From Paenibacillus xerothermodurans (lineage in GTDB: Bacteria > Bacillota > Bacilli > Paenibacillales > NBRC-103111), in NCBI RefSeq assembly GCF_002220865.2, contig NZ_NHRJ02000001.1:434001-498000 (forward strand): a DNA stretch of 64,000 bases, written 5' to 3'. Position 1 is the first letter of the stretch, and each line of letters begins with the position of its first letter. Below, in pieces: positions 33,259 through 41,855 of this stretch. The translations under genes were made by a program, and so were the position numbers. The notes under the pieces were generated by a model. It was given only the letters and a program-made list of their open reading frames with translations, was not told where the DNA came from and searched no databases.

Positions 33259-34407
33259 CTAGACAGCCCGCTTCAGCGGTGCGGGGGCGGCGGCCAGCAG
33301 CCGGCCTATCGGCACACGTCCGAGCAGGACGGTCAACACAACAGACAGTAGGGCGCAGATTGCAAATGCTGTGATAGTTCTATACGAAACGTTCCACCCA
33401 GCCAGAGCAATATCTGTGATATCGGTGGCGACGTCCAGTATCAGTGCATGTGCGAGATAGGCTCCGTAGGAATAATGGCCCAGCAATGTAAGCCATCGCT
33501 TGAAGCGGGCGCCTGCGTTGCGATGTATCGCGATCGCCGCGATGCTCATCCCTATCACCGACAACATCAGGAACACGGCCATGAAAGGCTGCAGCAGCAG
33601 CGTACGGTTGAATTGTATGTGTAGTCCTGTGTCCGTGCGGAAGCTCATGATCACGGTATAAAGCAGGCAGCAGCCAAATGCAGCATACAAGCTGATCCAG
33701 AGTCCCCGCCAGTTCATTATCCTCTCTCGCCATTCCTGTACATAAGATCCCGCGGCCGCACCCATAATAAAATAAATATAGAAATAAAAAGCGTTCCGAT
33801 CCGCATACTCTGTGAAAAGCGGCGTCAGCACAGGAACGTCCAGCTTAGCGGCGGCGTCTGCAATCGTCCCGACTTGTTGGGTCAGCAGTACATAGCACAC
33901 GGCAAACAGCATAAAGACGGCGGTCAACTGCCGCGGCGTGAGAGTACGTCGAATATACAGAACCAGTCTCTGTATCCAAGGGAACAGCAAATACAGCTGA
34001 ATCACCATCGCGACATACCACAGATGGTAAGACGCCGTACCGGTCACCCAATACTTTACAATTTCTTTCGTTTCCGACCACAGTGTGGCGTTGGACTGTA
34101 CAGCGATGAGCGCATACACCAAAGACCATACCAGATACGGCAGTACAATGTCCTTGCACCGCTTCCATAGAAAAGTCTTGTAAGGTACCGTATCCCGATA
34201 ATTATAAAAAAGAACAAGTCCGGTGATGAATATAAACACAGGCACCGCAAATTTGGCTGCAATCAGGAAAACCGCAAGCAGTACGCCGTCCTCCAGCCGG
34301 GCCTCCGGCAAATACGCATAATGTCCGATCGCATGCTGCAGGACCACCGCCGCAAAGGCGAGCCCTCTTAAATATTGTATCTCCTCAATCCTGGCCTTTT
34401 TGGCCAT
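33259..34407 (-). CDS. Membrane acyltransferase (acyltransferase_3/OafA type)
   Basis: A 382-residue protein with about ten transmembrane helices. The N-terminus EEIQYLRGLAFAAVVLQHAIGHY has the conserved RGLA and the catalytic-type His of acyltransferase family 3. Further family-like segments are VFIFITGLVLFYNYRD and WYVAMVIQLYLLFPW. These enzymes acetylate or succinylate extracytoplasmic glycans, such as wall polysaccharide or exopolysaccharide. A GGAGCAGGGGG stretch precedes the ATG. No glycan-synthesis genes adjoin, so the target is unknown. Confidence 0.88.
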   Translation of the reverse strand: MAKKARIEEIQYLRGLAFAAVVLQHAIGHYAYLPEARLEDGVLLAVFLIAAKFAVPVFIFITGLVLFYNYRDTVPYKTFLWKRCKDIVLPYLVWSLVYALIAVQSNATLWSETKEIVKYWVTGTASYHLWYVAMVIQLYLLFPWIQRLVLYIRRTLTPRQLTAVFMLFAVCYVLLTQQVGTIADAAAKLDVPVLTPLFTEYADRNAFYFYIYFIMGAAAGSYVQEWRERIMNWRGLWISLYAAFGCCLLYTVIMSFRTDTGLHIQFNRTLLLQPFMAVFLMLSVIGMSIAAIAIHRNAGARFKRWLTLLGHYSYGAYLAHALILDVATDITDIALAGWNVSYRTITAFAICALLSVVLTVLLGRVPIGRLLAAAPAPLKRAV

Positions 34408-34726
34408 ACCCCCTGCTCCTCTCTCTCTAACCCCACCTTAAAAACAGCGCGCCCTCCCCATAGTTTTGTATTTCATCTTATCGGATATCGACTGTGCATA
34501 CAACTACAGAACGATGATACACAGGCCGATGTCACATTCAGACCACTGCTGTATGCCGGCGCATAATCACGGCGAGCGCCACTATCACCGCACCGTCACC
34601 CGCAATTAATTCAGCAGCGAGACCACGATGGGCCTCCGCATCTCGCCCGTCCGTTCATTGATATCGCAGCACTGCTCCGCTATATTAAAGGTAGCAAGAT
34701 TTTGGATACTGAGGAGTGAGCTTGTT
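34408..34726. other. Gene-free stretch between divergent genes
   Basis: About 320 bases between the acyltransferase and pirin genes. A TATATTAAAGG element near 34680 may be the -10 of the pirin gene. No small gene, repeat or RNA fold was convincing. Confidence 0.35.
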
Positions 34727-35425
34727 ATGATTCGCATTTATCCCGCTTCTTCCCGGTTTTCGGCTGATCACGGTTGGCTTAAGAGCAACTTCAGCTTTTC
34801 ATTCGGCGAATATTATGATCCGGACAACACCCAATTCGGACCTCTGCGCGTGTTTAACGACGATGTAATCGCAGGAAACCGCGGCTTTGGCGCGCACCCA
34901 CACCGTGAGATGGAGATTGTATCCATTGTTTTAGCGGGCGAGTTGAAGCATCAGGATAGCATCGGACGCACTGCCGTCACAGGCTTCGGCGGCGTTCAGC
35001 GCATGTCAGCCGGCACAGGCATAATTCATTCAGAAGTGAATCCAGGCGAAGACGAAGTTGCGCTGCTACAAATCTGGTTTGAGCCCAATGAGCGCCAACT
35101 GGAGCCGTCATACGAAACTACCTCGTACGATCCGCAGCAGATGGTCAACCGGTTGCTGCCCATTGTGTCCAATCAATCCGGACCGAACGTCGCCCATATT
35201 CACCAGGACTTGACGATTTACTTGTCCCGGCTGGACGCAGGGCGATCGCTGGCGTTCACGCAGGAGCCTGGCCGGAGAATCTATCTGTTCGTAATTGACG
35301 GAGAGATCGCGGTGCAGGGCCAGCATCGTCTGACGTGCCGTGACAGCGCCCGCATCACAGAAACACCTATGATTGACATCGAAAGCATTAAGGACACAAT
35401 GTGCCTGCTGATTGATTTACCCTGA
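34727..35425 (+). CDS. Pirin family protein (YhhW-like bicupin)
   Basis: The ATG at 34727 (MIRIYPASSRFSADHGW) has GAGGAGTGA seven bases upstream, giving 232 residues, the usual length; 33 upstream codons are leader. The N-terminal cupin has the metal ligands in FGAHPHREMEIVSIVLAGELKHQDS and GTGIIHSEVN (two His, then His and Glu). The C-terminal cupin lacks such a set. Members such as E. coli YhhW degrade quercetin in vitro; the physiological role is unclear. The start of the next gene lies 35 bases on, so cotranscription is likely. Confidence 0.92.
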   Translation: MIRIYPASSRFSADHGWLKSNFSFSFGEYYDPDNTQFGPLRVFNDDVIAGNRGFGAHPHREMEIVSIVLAGELKHQDSIGRTAVTGFGGVQRMSAGTGIIHSEVNPGEDEVALLQIWFEPNERQLEPSYETTSYDPQQMVNRLLPIVSNQSGPNVAHIHQDLTIYLSRLDAGRSLAFTQEPGRRIYLFVIDGEIAVQGQHRLTCRDSARITETPMIDIESIKDTMCLLIDLP

Positions 35426-35460
35426 AGTGTGTTGGAGTATGTGCGAAAGGAGAGCGGAGT

Positions 35461-35793
35461 ATGACACCGGACTTAGAAGTGCACTTATACATTAAACATG
35501 CTGTGGGCAGCCGGATGCTGTTCGATGTCTCCGGTGCGAACAAGCCGTTCAAATTGGAGCAAACGGGCGGCGGCTGGACGCTTACCATCCACGATGTGGA
35601 TCCGACCACAGTGGAACTGCTGCGGCACAACCTGCGGGAACTGAACATCTTCTACTTCGAAGAGCAGGCCGGGCATGCTGCTGTTAAGAGCTGGCTGTAT
35701 GACAAGGATTGTCCGGCAATCGAGTATGATGACGCACGTCGTTGCGTCATTCGTGGTGATACCAAGATGGATTATACCAACGACAGCGTGTAA
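35461..35793 (+). CDS. Hypothetical protein, 110 residues
   Basis: Starts MTPDLEVHLYIKHAVGSRM with AAAGGAGAG upstream of the ATG. A mostly beta N-terminus (LFDVSGANKPFKLEQTGGGWTLTIHDVD) leads to a helical middle (VELLRHNLREL) and a polar end (RRCVIRGDTKMDYTNDSV). No family was recognised. It follows the pirin gene and is probably in the same transcript. Confidence 0.68.
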   Translation: MTPDLEVHLYIKHAVGSRMLFDVSGANKPFKLEQTGGGWTLTIHDVDPTTVELLRHNLRELNIFYFEEQAGHAAVKSWLYDKDCPAIEYDDARRCVIRGDTKMDYTNDSV

Positions 35794-36080
35794 CGGCAGC
35801 GCCTGCTGCTGTACAGCGTAACAGGGGGCGTGCCCGTTCAGGCGAGGGGCTGTCCTAAGCCTTAATTCTGAACGGATTCAACTAAAAAGCTCCCTCCCCG
35901 TCCGTAGTAATATGCTTCACCGGCCATCGAGCAGCAGTGACAAGCGTGTATCTCTGCCTATGCCAGCTGACTCAGGCGCCACCATTATCTCGGTGCACCT
36001 GGACCTCTGGCTGCGCGAACGCGGTGCAGTGGCGGTCGCCCACTGCTGCGTGAAGCAGCCGCCGCGCCAGCATGCCGAGG
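35794..36080. other. Gene-free stretch
   Basis: Nothing convincing is seen here: a short plus-strand frame at 35912 lacks a ribosome site and is low in coding character. The minus-strand terminator of the small membrane gene begins immediately to the right. Confidence 0.35.
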
Positions 36081-36122
36081 TAAAAAATAAAGCAGTTGCC
36101 CGGTCGTTCCCGGCAACTGCTT
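36081..36122 (-). terminator. Strong intrinsic terminator
   Basis: On the minus strand AAGCAGTTGCC pairs with GGCAACTGCTT across a short loop, then TATTTTTTA. It ends the transcript that contains the 40-residue membrane peptide gene. Confidence 0.88.
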
Positions 36123-36167
36123 GTACATGCTAGCCTATTCTTTCTAACCGCTAATTCTGTGTATCCG

Positions 36168-36290
36168 CTAAAAAAAGCGATCTCCGATTTGCAGCTTAAT
36201 CGCACCTTCACCCCAAAGAAACATTAGCAATGAAATGTTCAACAAAACGCACCACAGTAACTCAAGATAACTCAACTCAGGAATCAACAT
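36168..36290 (-). CDS. Candidate 40-residue membrane peptide in its own transcription unit
   Basis: An ATG at 36290 with GGAG nine bases upstream opens 40 codons: MLIPELSYLELLWCVLLNIS, then LLMFLWGEG and a polar tail IKLQIGDRFF. A single hydrophobic helix spans about residues 9-27. Upstream is a clear promoter (36412-36440) and downstream a strong terminator (36081-36122), so the unit is about 320 bases. It could be a small regulatory membrane protein or a toxin-like peptide. The RNA itself could be the product. No homologue was recognised. Confidence 0.5.
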   Translation of the reverse strand: MLIPELSYLELLWCVLLNISLLMFLWGEGAIKLQIGDRFF

Positions 36291-36411
36291 ATCGGTCCAC
36301 TCCACACAATTTAATTACCACCTTAAACATAGTGTGTGCTCATGTTGGCTGCAGTCTAAGTTGAATACCCCTGGCTCACGAGGGGAATAATTAGTCTGAC
36401 GCATATGACAT

Positions 36412-36440
36412 ATAATACGATAATTGGGAAAATTTGTCGA
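36412..36440 (-). promoter_or_regulatory. Sigma-A promoter for the small membrane peptide transcript
   Basis: On the minus strand TCGACA (36435-36440) and TATTAT (36412-36417) are separated by exactly 17 bases. Confidence 0.75.
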
Positions 36441-36464
36441 GTGTTATTTCCATTTTTGATAAAC

Positions 36465-36493
36465 AAAAAAAACCTTGAAAATAATCAAGGTTT
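36465..36493 (-). terminator. Terminator of the tRNA pair
   Basis: On the minus strand AAACCTTGA pairs with TCAAGGTTT, followed by a run of T. It lies just after tRNA-Ile. Confidence 0.9.
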
Positions 36494-36500
36494 CCTCATA

Positions 36501-36574
36501 TGGGCCCTGAGGGACTCGAACCCCCGACCAATCGGTTATGAGCCGACCGCTCTAACCAACTGAGCTAAGGGCCC
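36501..36574 (-). tRNA. tRNA-Ile2 (anticodon CAT, lysidine type)
   Basis: A full cloverleaf of 74 bases with acceptor GGGCCCT pairing AGGGCCC, D arm GCTC/GAGC, anticodon loop CTCATAA, T arm GGGGG/TCCCT region with TTCGAGT, and discriminator A. The CAT anticodon with this acceptor matches AUA-reading tRNA-Ile rather than elongator Met; TilS would modify C34. CCA is not encoded. Confidence 0.88.
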
Positions 36575-36584
36575 ATGAAAGACT

Positions 36585-36661
<77 letters not shown>

Positions 36662-36738
36662 TTGTTGACCTCTCATAGCGACGTTCTTCATTGTACAACA
36701 TACGAAAAAGAAAAGTCAAGAAAAAATTTTACTGAAAA

Positions 36739-36903
36739 TTAGACTAGGTAACGCACGCCAAAACGCCCCTTTTTTGATCGGAACACCTGCACCTCTTGCG
36801 GACATTCGTAGCCGTATATCCACCAATCTTCCTCCATACGCTTAGCGAGGCAGCCTGCCTGAAATTTGCTTTCATATAGCTTCACCCAATAGATCCAGCG
36901 CAC
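36739..36903 (-). CDS. Small hypothetical protein, 54 residues
   Basis: A GTG at 36903 (VRWIYWVKLYESKFQAG) has GGGGGTGA eight bases upstream and is preferred over a longer ATG frame. The peptide is aromatic-rich and compact: EEDWWIYGYECPQEVQVFRS, ending GRFGVRYLV. It looks like a small beta domain. No family was recognised. It lies between the tRNA pair and the RND adaptor gene on the same strand. Confidence 0.65.
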   Translation of the reverse strand: MRWIYWVKLYESKFQAGCLAKRMEEDWWIYGYECPQEVQVFRSKKGRFGVRYLV

Positions 36904-37017
36904 TGCAATGGTCACCCCCGTTCCAAGAGCACTTGTAAATATTATTGCTATATTTTTTACAATGCATAGCATAACCAAAAATGGGCCGGCTTATTTGAAA
37001 TGCAGGAAGCCGGCCCG

Positions 37018-38292
37018 TTACGGACGGACCGGCTTGCCATTTCTATGCGCTAGCTGCACTTTTTCTTTGTCTGTCAGCTGGTTCTGCCCGGAGACGATGA
37101 GCTGCTCTCCCTCACTGATGCCCGACCGTACTTCCTGGACCGTTTCGTTCAGACGACCCAGTTCCACTTTACGTTTTTCCGCAGTATCTCCCGCCAGAAT
37201 GAAGACGAAGGTGTCGCCGGCTTCGCGAACCACGCTAAGCGTGGGGACAGTGAGCACTATCTCATCCTGTTCCTCAGTGAGCAGCACCTGCACCTTGGTA
37301 CCCGGTTTAAGCTTTGTGTCCGGATTAGGCACTGACAGCTCCAGCGAGTAGGACTTGGTTTGCGCGCTCATTACGTCGGCCAAGTAGCTCACGGCGCCGT
37401 TCATTTTCTCCGGGCTGCCAGGCACATAGAAGCTCAGCTCGTTCTTGCCTCGGATCAGCGCTGCGGCAGCCTCCGTCAACTCAGCTTTGATTTTAATCGG
37501 ATCTAACTGCTGCACTTGCCCGGCTCTGAAGCCGGCGGACAAACTCATCCCGACTTCCACGGGCAACTCAGTCAGCACCCCGCTGACAGGAGCCTTGAGC
37601 TCCATATTTTCCAATGAGCGATTCGCTTCTCGAACACTTAGATTCGAGGATTCCAACTGGGTCTCCAGTTGGGATAGAGAATTCGTCGTTTCTACCGTGT
37701 TCAGCTTGTTTTTGGCACTGTCGAGATCCAATTGGAGATTGTTGAATTGCGTTTCCGCCTGGTCCAGCTGCGCTTTCGTGATCAGGCCCAAGTCGTAATC
37801 ATTACGCGCCTTGCTGTAGCTTTTCTCTGCATCCCTGAGCGCTGTCTCCGCTTTGGTCGCGGCATGCTGCAAATCAGTTTTGGTATTGGCCAAGTCTTCC
37901 TTCGCCTTGGTCAGCTGCTGCTGGGCGCTGCGCACACTAAGCACGCCTTTTTGTTTCTGCAGCTCCACGTCGGTAGGGTCCAACTTGACAATGGTCTCGC
38001 CCTGTTGCACCATGTCGCCGCGCTTTTTATAAATTTGCTGAACATCGCCGCTTGTTTTCGTCACAATATCCATTTGAATGGAGGAAGCGACATCGGCGAC
38101 CTGCTCTAGAGGTTCAGCGATCTTCTGCTTTTGGACGGCGGCGACTTTCACCTGCTTCAATGGCGCCTCTGCCGCAGCCGTCTCGGGCGGTGCGGCAGGC
38201 TGGGTGCAGCCCGCCGCCAGAATAGCGCTAAGCATGGCGATGCCTACGATTTTCGTGCTCTGTTTAACGGTGCGTATGATGGGAAGTTTCAT
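37018..38292 (-). CDS. RND efflux membrane-fusion adaptor (lipoprotein)
   Basis: The ATG at 38292 (MKLPIIRTVKQ) has AAAGGAG nine bases upstream; 13 upstream codons are dropped. The 424-residue protein has a lipoprotein signal with lipobox LAAGC, a biotinyl-lipoyl half-motif (SGDVQQIYKKRGDMVQQGETIVKL), a long coiled-coil hairpin (about residues 115-215), the second lipoyl half (MELKAPVSGVLTELPVEVGM), a beta-barrel domain, and a C-terminal VPTLSVV domain. It links the RND pump to export across the thick envelope. It follows the pump gene by about 35 bases. Confidence 0.93.
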   Translation of the reverse strand: MKLPIIRTVKQSTKIVGIAMLSAILAAGCTQPAAPPETAAAEAPLKQVKVAAVQKQKIAEPLEQVADVASSIQMDIVTKTSGDVQQIYKKRGDMVQQGETIVKLDPTDVELQKQKGVLSVRSAQQQLTKAKEDLANTKTDLQHAATKAETALRDAEKSYSKARNDYDLGLITKAQLDQAETQFNNLQLDLDSAKNKLNTVETTNSLSQLETQLESSNLSVREANRSLENMELKAPVSGVLTELPVEVGMSLSAGFRAGQVQQLDPIKIKAELTEAAAALIRGKNELSFYVPGSPEKMNGAVSYLADVMSAQTKSYSLELSVPNPDTKLKPGTKVQVLLTEEQDEIVLTVPTLSVVREAGDTFVFILAGDTAEKRKVELGRLNETVQEVRSGISEGEQLIVSGQNQLTDKEKVQLAHRNGKPVRP

Positions 38293-38327
38293 TTGCCGAT
38301 TCTCCTTTGTCCATGTGGTTCGATCCA

Positions 38328-41300
38328 TCAATGAATAATTGGCGACGCAGGCGCCGGCGGATCAGCGGCCGTTTGCGGCTTTTTCCTTCTGAATACACGC
38401 GCCAATCTGTTTTTCATTTTATCGATCAATTCATATACAATCGGCACGATGACGAGCGTAAGCAACGTAGACGTAGTAAGGCCGCCTATAACAACTACCG
38501 CCAAGCCTTTGGAAATGAGCGTCCCTTTGGACAGTCCCAATCCGAGTGGCAAAAGCGCGAGAATGGTTGCACCTGCTGTCATGATGATCGGCCGCAGACG
38601 GGTTAAGCTCGCCTCCACCAGAGCGTCCCGAACGCCGTATCCGCCCTCGCGCAGCTGCTGCACGCGATCGACCAGCACGATCGCGTTGGTCACGACAACC
38701 CCAATCAGCATTAGGAAGCCTATCAATGACGTGATGTTGACTGATTCGTTCGTTATAAGCAATCCAAGTAAACCGCCTATAGCAGCAAGCGGCAGAGAAA
38801 ACAGGATCGCAAACGGTGCGCTTCCGTTGCCAAACGCTAACACCATGACGAGGTAGACGATAAAAATGGACGCGCCCATAGCAACAAACATTTGTGAGAA
38901 GCTCTCCTGCATGTCATCGGCGACCCCTTTCACCTCCGTACGAACATCGCTGGGAAGAGAGACGGTTCTGAGTGCCGCCGTTACTTTGGCTGTAACGCCC
39001 CCTTTATCCGGACTATCGATTTTGGCATTCACTTTCACAATTTGCTCTTGTGATTCGCGGCTGATCGCAACCGGTGCGTCAACCTGGATGACCTTGGCCA
39101 CCTCGTTCAAGTTGACAGTCAAGCCCGTACTTGTCTCGATCGGCAGACGGCCGAGCTGGTCGAGTGAATCTTTAAAAGAGTCGTCAAGCATGATTTTGGT
39201 CTTAAAAGTGGTGTTGTCAAACTTCAAGTCTCCAATGCTCTCTTCAGCGAGCCAGTTGCGTACCGTGTCGGCGATCTGCGCCGAAGATAAGCCGTACAAG
39301 CGGGCCTTATTTTGATCCACATTAATTTCAACTTCGTTCTTTGACTCGCTCAGCGTATCTTTAATCTCCGTTAACTCAGGAAATTCCTGCATTTTGTTTT
39401 TGATTAATTCGGCAGCTGCTTTCAGGCTGTTGAGATCATCCCCTGTTAAAGCATAAGAGAAGTCCGTGCCCGAAGAAGGCGGCCCGCCGCCGGCAAGCAC
39501 CATGCCGTTCACTTCGGAGCCTTTAGGCAGCGTGTACAGAATCTTTTCCTTGAAATCCTTCACCACCTGCTTCGCATCCGATGCTTGGGACGCTGCAGCG
39601 AAAAAGATACTGCGATAAGGAATGCGGTCGTCTCCATTGTTATAGCCTATTAACGATTCAACGTAGTCAAACGTAGGCTGACCGGCAGCGTCCTTCGACT
39701 CAGCCATGACACCTTCTATTTCGCGCACCTTGGCATTCATAGCCTCGATGGTCGTTTCGCGCGGCATTTTGATAGTGAATTGCATTTGCTTATCCGCGGA
39801 GCTTTCCGGCATAAAGGAGGTGGACAGGAACGGCACGGTACCGACAATCGCCGCTATAAATAAGATAAAAGCGAGCAGCAGCGTTTTTTTACCGTTATTC
39901 AGTGCCCAAATCAAAACCTTTTTATATGCGAGAGAAAACTTGCCTAATGCATTGGCCTCGTCATGCGTCGTAACTTTTCCTTTCATCACCATCATCTTGG
40001 CGAGCATGGGAATGACGGTTAAAGCCACAAGCAGGGAGGACAGCAGCGCTACCGACAGTGTGACCGCGAACGGGCGGAATACTTCTCCCAACACGCCGCT
40101 GACAAAGGCAATCGGGCCGAATACGCCGACGGTTGTAATGGTCGAAGAGGTGATGGCCGAAGCGACCTGTGCCGTAGCCATCCGTATCACCGACTCGTTG
40201 CGTTCCTGCGCCTTTTCCAATTGACTGCAGATGTTTTCGATGACCACGATACTGTCATCCACCACACGTCCGACGGCAATCGCCATGCCCCCGAGTGTCA
40301 TAATGTTTAATGAAATCCCCAGCGGGCCCATAAACAGCAGTGTAACTAAGATGGATAATGGAATTGAGACCAAAACGATCACGGTCATACGAACATTTCT
40401 TAAGAACAATAAAATCATAACGGATGCCAAAATTGCACCGAGTGCACCTTCCTGCACCATACCATGAATAGAATTTTTGATATCTACCGCGCTGTTATAA
40501 ATGGTGTGGAACACGATATTCGGATACTCCGCCTTCCACGACGCCATCATCCGATCGGCCTCGTCTGCAAATTCAACCGCGTTGGCGCTCTTGGTTTTGA
40601 ACAAATGTACTCCGATCGCCGGCTGTCCGTTCAAACGGGAGAAGAACGTGGCCTCCGTGATCGCTTCGACCTTAGCAATCTGCTTTAGCAGCAGTGTGTC
40701 TCCCGTGTTGGTCGTTATTTTCATATTTTCGAGATTGTACACAGTGTTCAAATCGCTTTTCACTCGAACCATTTGGGAGTTGCCGTTAAAATCAACGGTG
40801 CCTGCGGGGCTAGTTAGAAGAGCGGATTTGATTGCATTTGATACTTGGGATGGGGACAAGCCGTAGTTACCCAGCGCGTTGGCGTCCAGCTTCATTGTGA
40901 GTGCTGCTTCCTGGTTGCCGATGGAGTCGACATGATCCATTCCGTTGATGGACTCAAACCCGGGGAGAATGACATCCTTGTACACTTTATCCAGATCCTG
41001 TTGACTCATGCCGTTAGTGCCGTATACGGACAAATAGTACACCGGTTCGGACGCGAAGCCGAAAGTTTGCACCTTTGGCTTTTCAGCGCTCTGCGGCAGG
41101 CGCACATTGGAGATCAAGCTTTCAATGTCCTGTTTTACATCCTCAGGCTCTTTATCCTGCTCCAGCTCGATGACGATGGTAGAAAAATTATCGCTGGAGG
41201 TTGATGTCAGGTTTTTTATCCCGTCCATGCTGGCGACAGCCTTTTCCAATGGTTCAGTTATGTCGTCTAGCACATCCTTGGGCGGTGCCGTGTACTGCGT

Positions 41301-41447
41301 GTTGATGACTACTACCGGGAATGTAATGTCAGGGAAGCTTTCCACTTTAAGCGTAGTTGCCGTATACAGGCCTCCGCCCAGCAGTAGCATTATGCTAATG
41401 ATAACCGCAGTGATATTTTTCATTGAGAATTCCGTCAACTTATTCAT
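38328..41447 (-). CDS. RND family efflux permease (SwrC/YerP-AcrB type)
   Basis: A protein of about 1039 residues from ATG 41447 (MNKLTEFSMKNITAVIIS); 13 upstream in-frame codons have no ribosome site. It has twelve helices and two large extracytoplasmic loops. The central helix motif GMAIAVGRVVDDSIVVIEN carries the paired Asp of the proton relay, and the C-terminal half repeats the fold (FLMLIGVVVTNAIVLVDRV). Gram-positive homologues export surfactants and drugs (SwrC exports surfactin). It is transcribed first in a two-gene unit behind the 41725-41753 promoter. Confidence 0.95.
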   Translation of the reverse strand: MNKLTEFSMKNITAVIISIMLLLGGGLYTATTLKVESFPDITFPVVVINTQYTAPPKDVLDDITEPLEKAVASMDGIKNLTSTSSDNFSTIVIELEQDKEPEDVKQDIESLISNVRLPQSAEKPKVQTFGFASEPVYYLSVYGTNGMSQQDLDKVYKDVILPGFESINGMDHVDSIGNQEAALTMKLDANALGNYGLSPSQVSNAIKSALLTSPAGTVDFNGNSQMVRVKSDLNTVYNLENMKITTNTGDTLLLKQIAKVEAITEATFFSRLNGQPAIGVHLFKTKSANAVEFADEADRMMASWKAEYPNIVFHTIYNSAVDIKNSIHGMVQEGALGAILASVMILLFLRNVRMTVIVLVSIPLSILVTLLFMGPLGISLNIMTLGGMAIAVGRVVDDSIVVIENICSQLEKAQERNESVIRMATAQVASAITSSTITTVGVFGPIAFVSGVLGEVFRPFAVTLSVALLSSLLVALTVIPMLAKMMVMKGKVTTHDEANALGKFSLAYKKVLIWALNNGKKTLLLAFILFIAAIVGTVPFLSTSFMPESSADKQMQFTIKMPRETTIEAMNAKVREIEGVMAESKDAAGQPTFDYVESLIGYNNGDDRIPYRSIFFAAASQASDAKQVVKDFKEKILYTLPKGSEVNGMVLAGGGPPSSGTDFSYALTGDDLNSLKAAAELIKNKMQEFPELTEIKDTLSESKNEVEINVDQNKARLYGLSSAQIADTVRNWLAEESIGDLKFDNTTFKTKIMLDDSFKDSLDQLGRLPIETSTGLTVNLNEVAKVIQVDAPVAISRESQEQIVKVNAKIDSPDKGGVTAKVTAALRTVSLPSDVRTEVKGVADDMQESFSQMFVAMGASIFIVYLVMVLAFGNGSAPFAILFSLPLAAIGGLLGLLITNESVNITSLIGFLMLIGVVVTNAIVLVDRVQQLREGGYGVRDALVEASLTRLRPIIMTAGATILALLPLGLGLSKGTLISKGLAVVVIGGLTTSTLLTLVIVPIVYELIDKMKNRLARVFRRKKPQTAADPPAPASPIIH

Positions 41448-41699
41448 CTCTTTTTTCTGCTCCCTCCGCAGCATTCGCTGGCTCATATCTTAGACGAAAT
41501 TTTCGCATTTCTCCCTTCACCCATTTCATTCGTATCCAACAGCAATTGCTGCTCTCCGCTGAGCCCATGCAACAGCAGATAAGTAAGGAATTCTTCGCAC
41601 CAACGGGCTGAAACCATCGGTCGCTCACGCCCTGTTTCAGGCAGGCAAATGAAGCTTGAGATGATCTCATAGAGCTCGCCTTGTTGTGTTAGTTCTCAT

Positions 41700-41719
41700 C
41701 GTTAAGATTGTTGTTAACG
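41700..41719. promoter_or_regulatory. Perfect inverted repeat just after the RND promoter
   Basis: CGTTAA, N8, TTAACG, located immediately downstream of the -10 element, where a bound repressor would block the start. No regulator gene adjoins, so the factor is unknown. Confidence 0.5.
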
Positions 41720-41724
41720 CTAAT

Positions 41725-41753
41725 AACATAGTGTTTTTTGAAAAATGTGTCAA
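41725..41753 (-). promoter_or_regulatory. Sigma-A promoter of the RND efflux operon
   Basis: On the minus strand a perfect TTGACA (41748-41753) and TATGTT (41725-41730) are spaced by 17 bases, roughly 280 bases before the RND permease start. The long leader contains no recognised riboswitch. Confidence 0.82.
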
Positions 41754-41796
41754 CTCTACCATAGCAAATTTAACCAAAGTTTTAGAATACATCAAC

Positions 41797-41840
41797 AAAA
41801 AGCCATCCTGCGGCATGCTTGCATGATCGGCAGGACGGCT
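41797..41840 (-). terminator. Terminator of the secreted-protein gene
   Basis: On the minus strand AGCCGTCCTGC pairs with GCAGGATGGCT (one mismatch) and is followed by TTTTG. It separates the MacAB-like unit from the RND unit. Confidence 0.8.
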
Positions 41841-41855
41841 CGGCACAATGTACAA

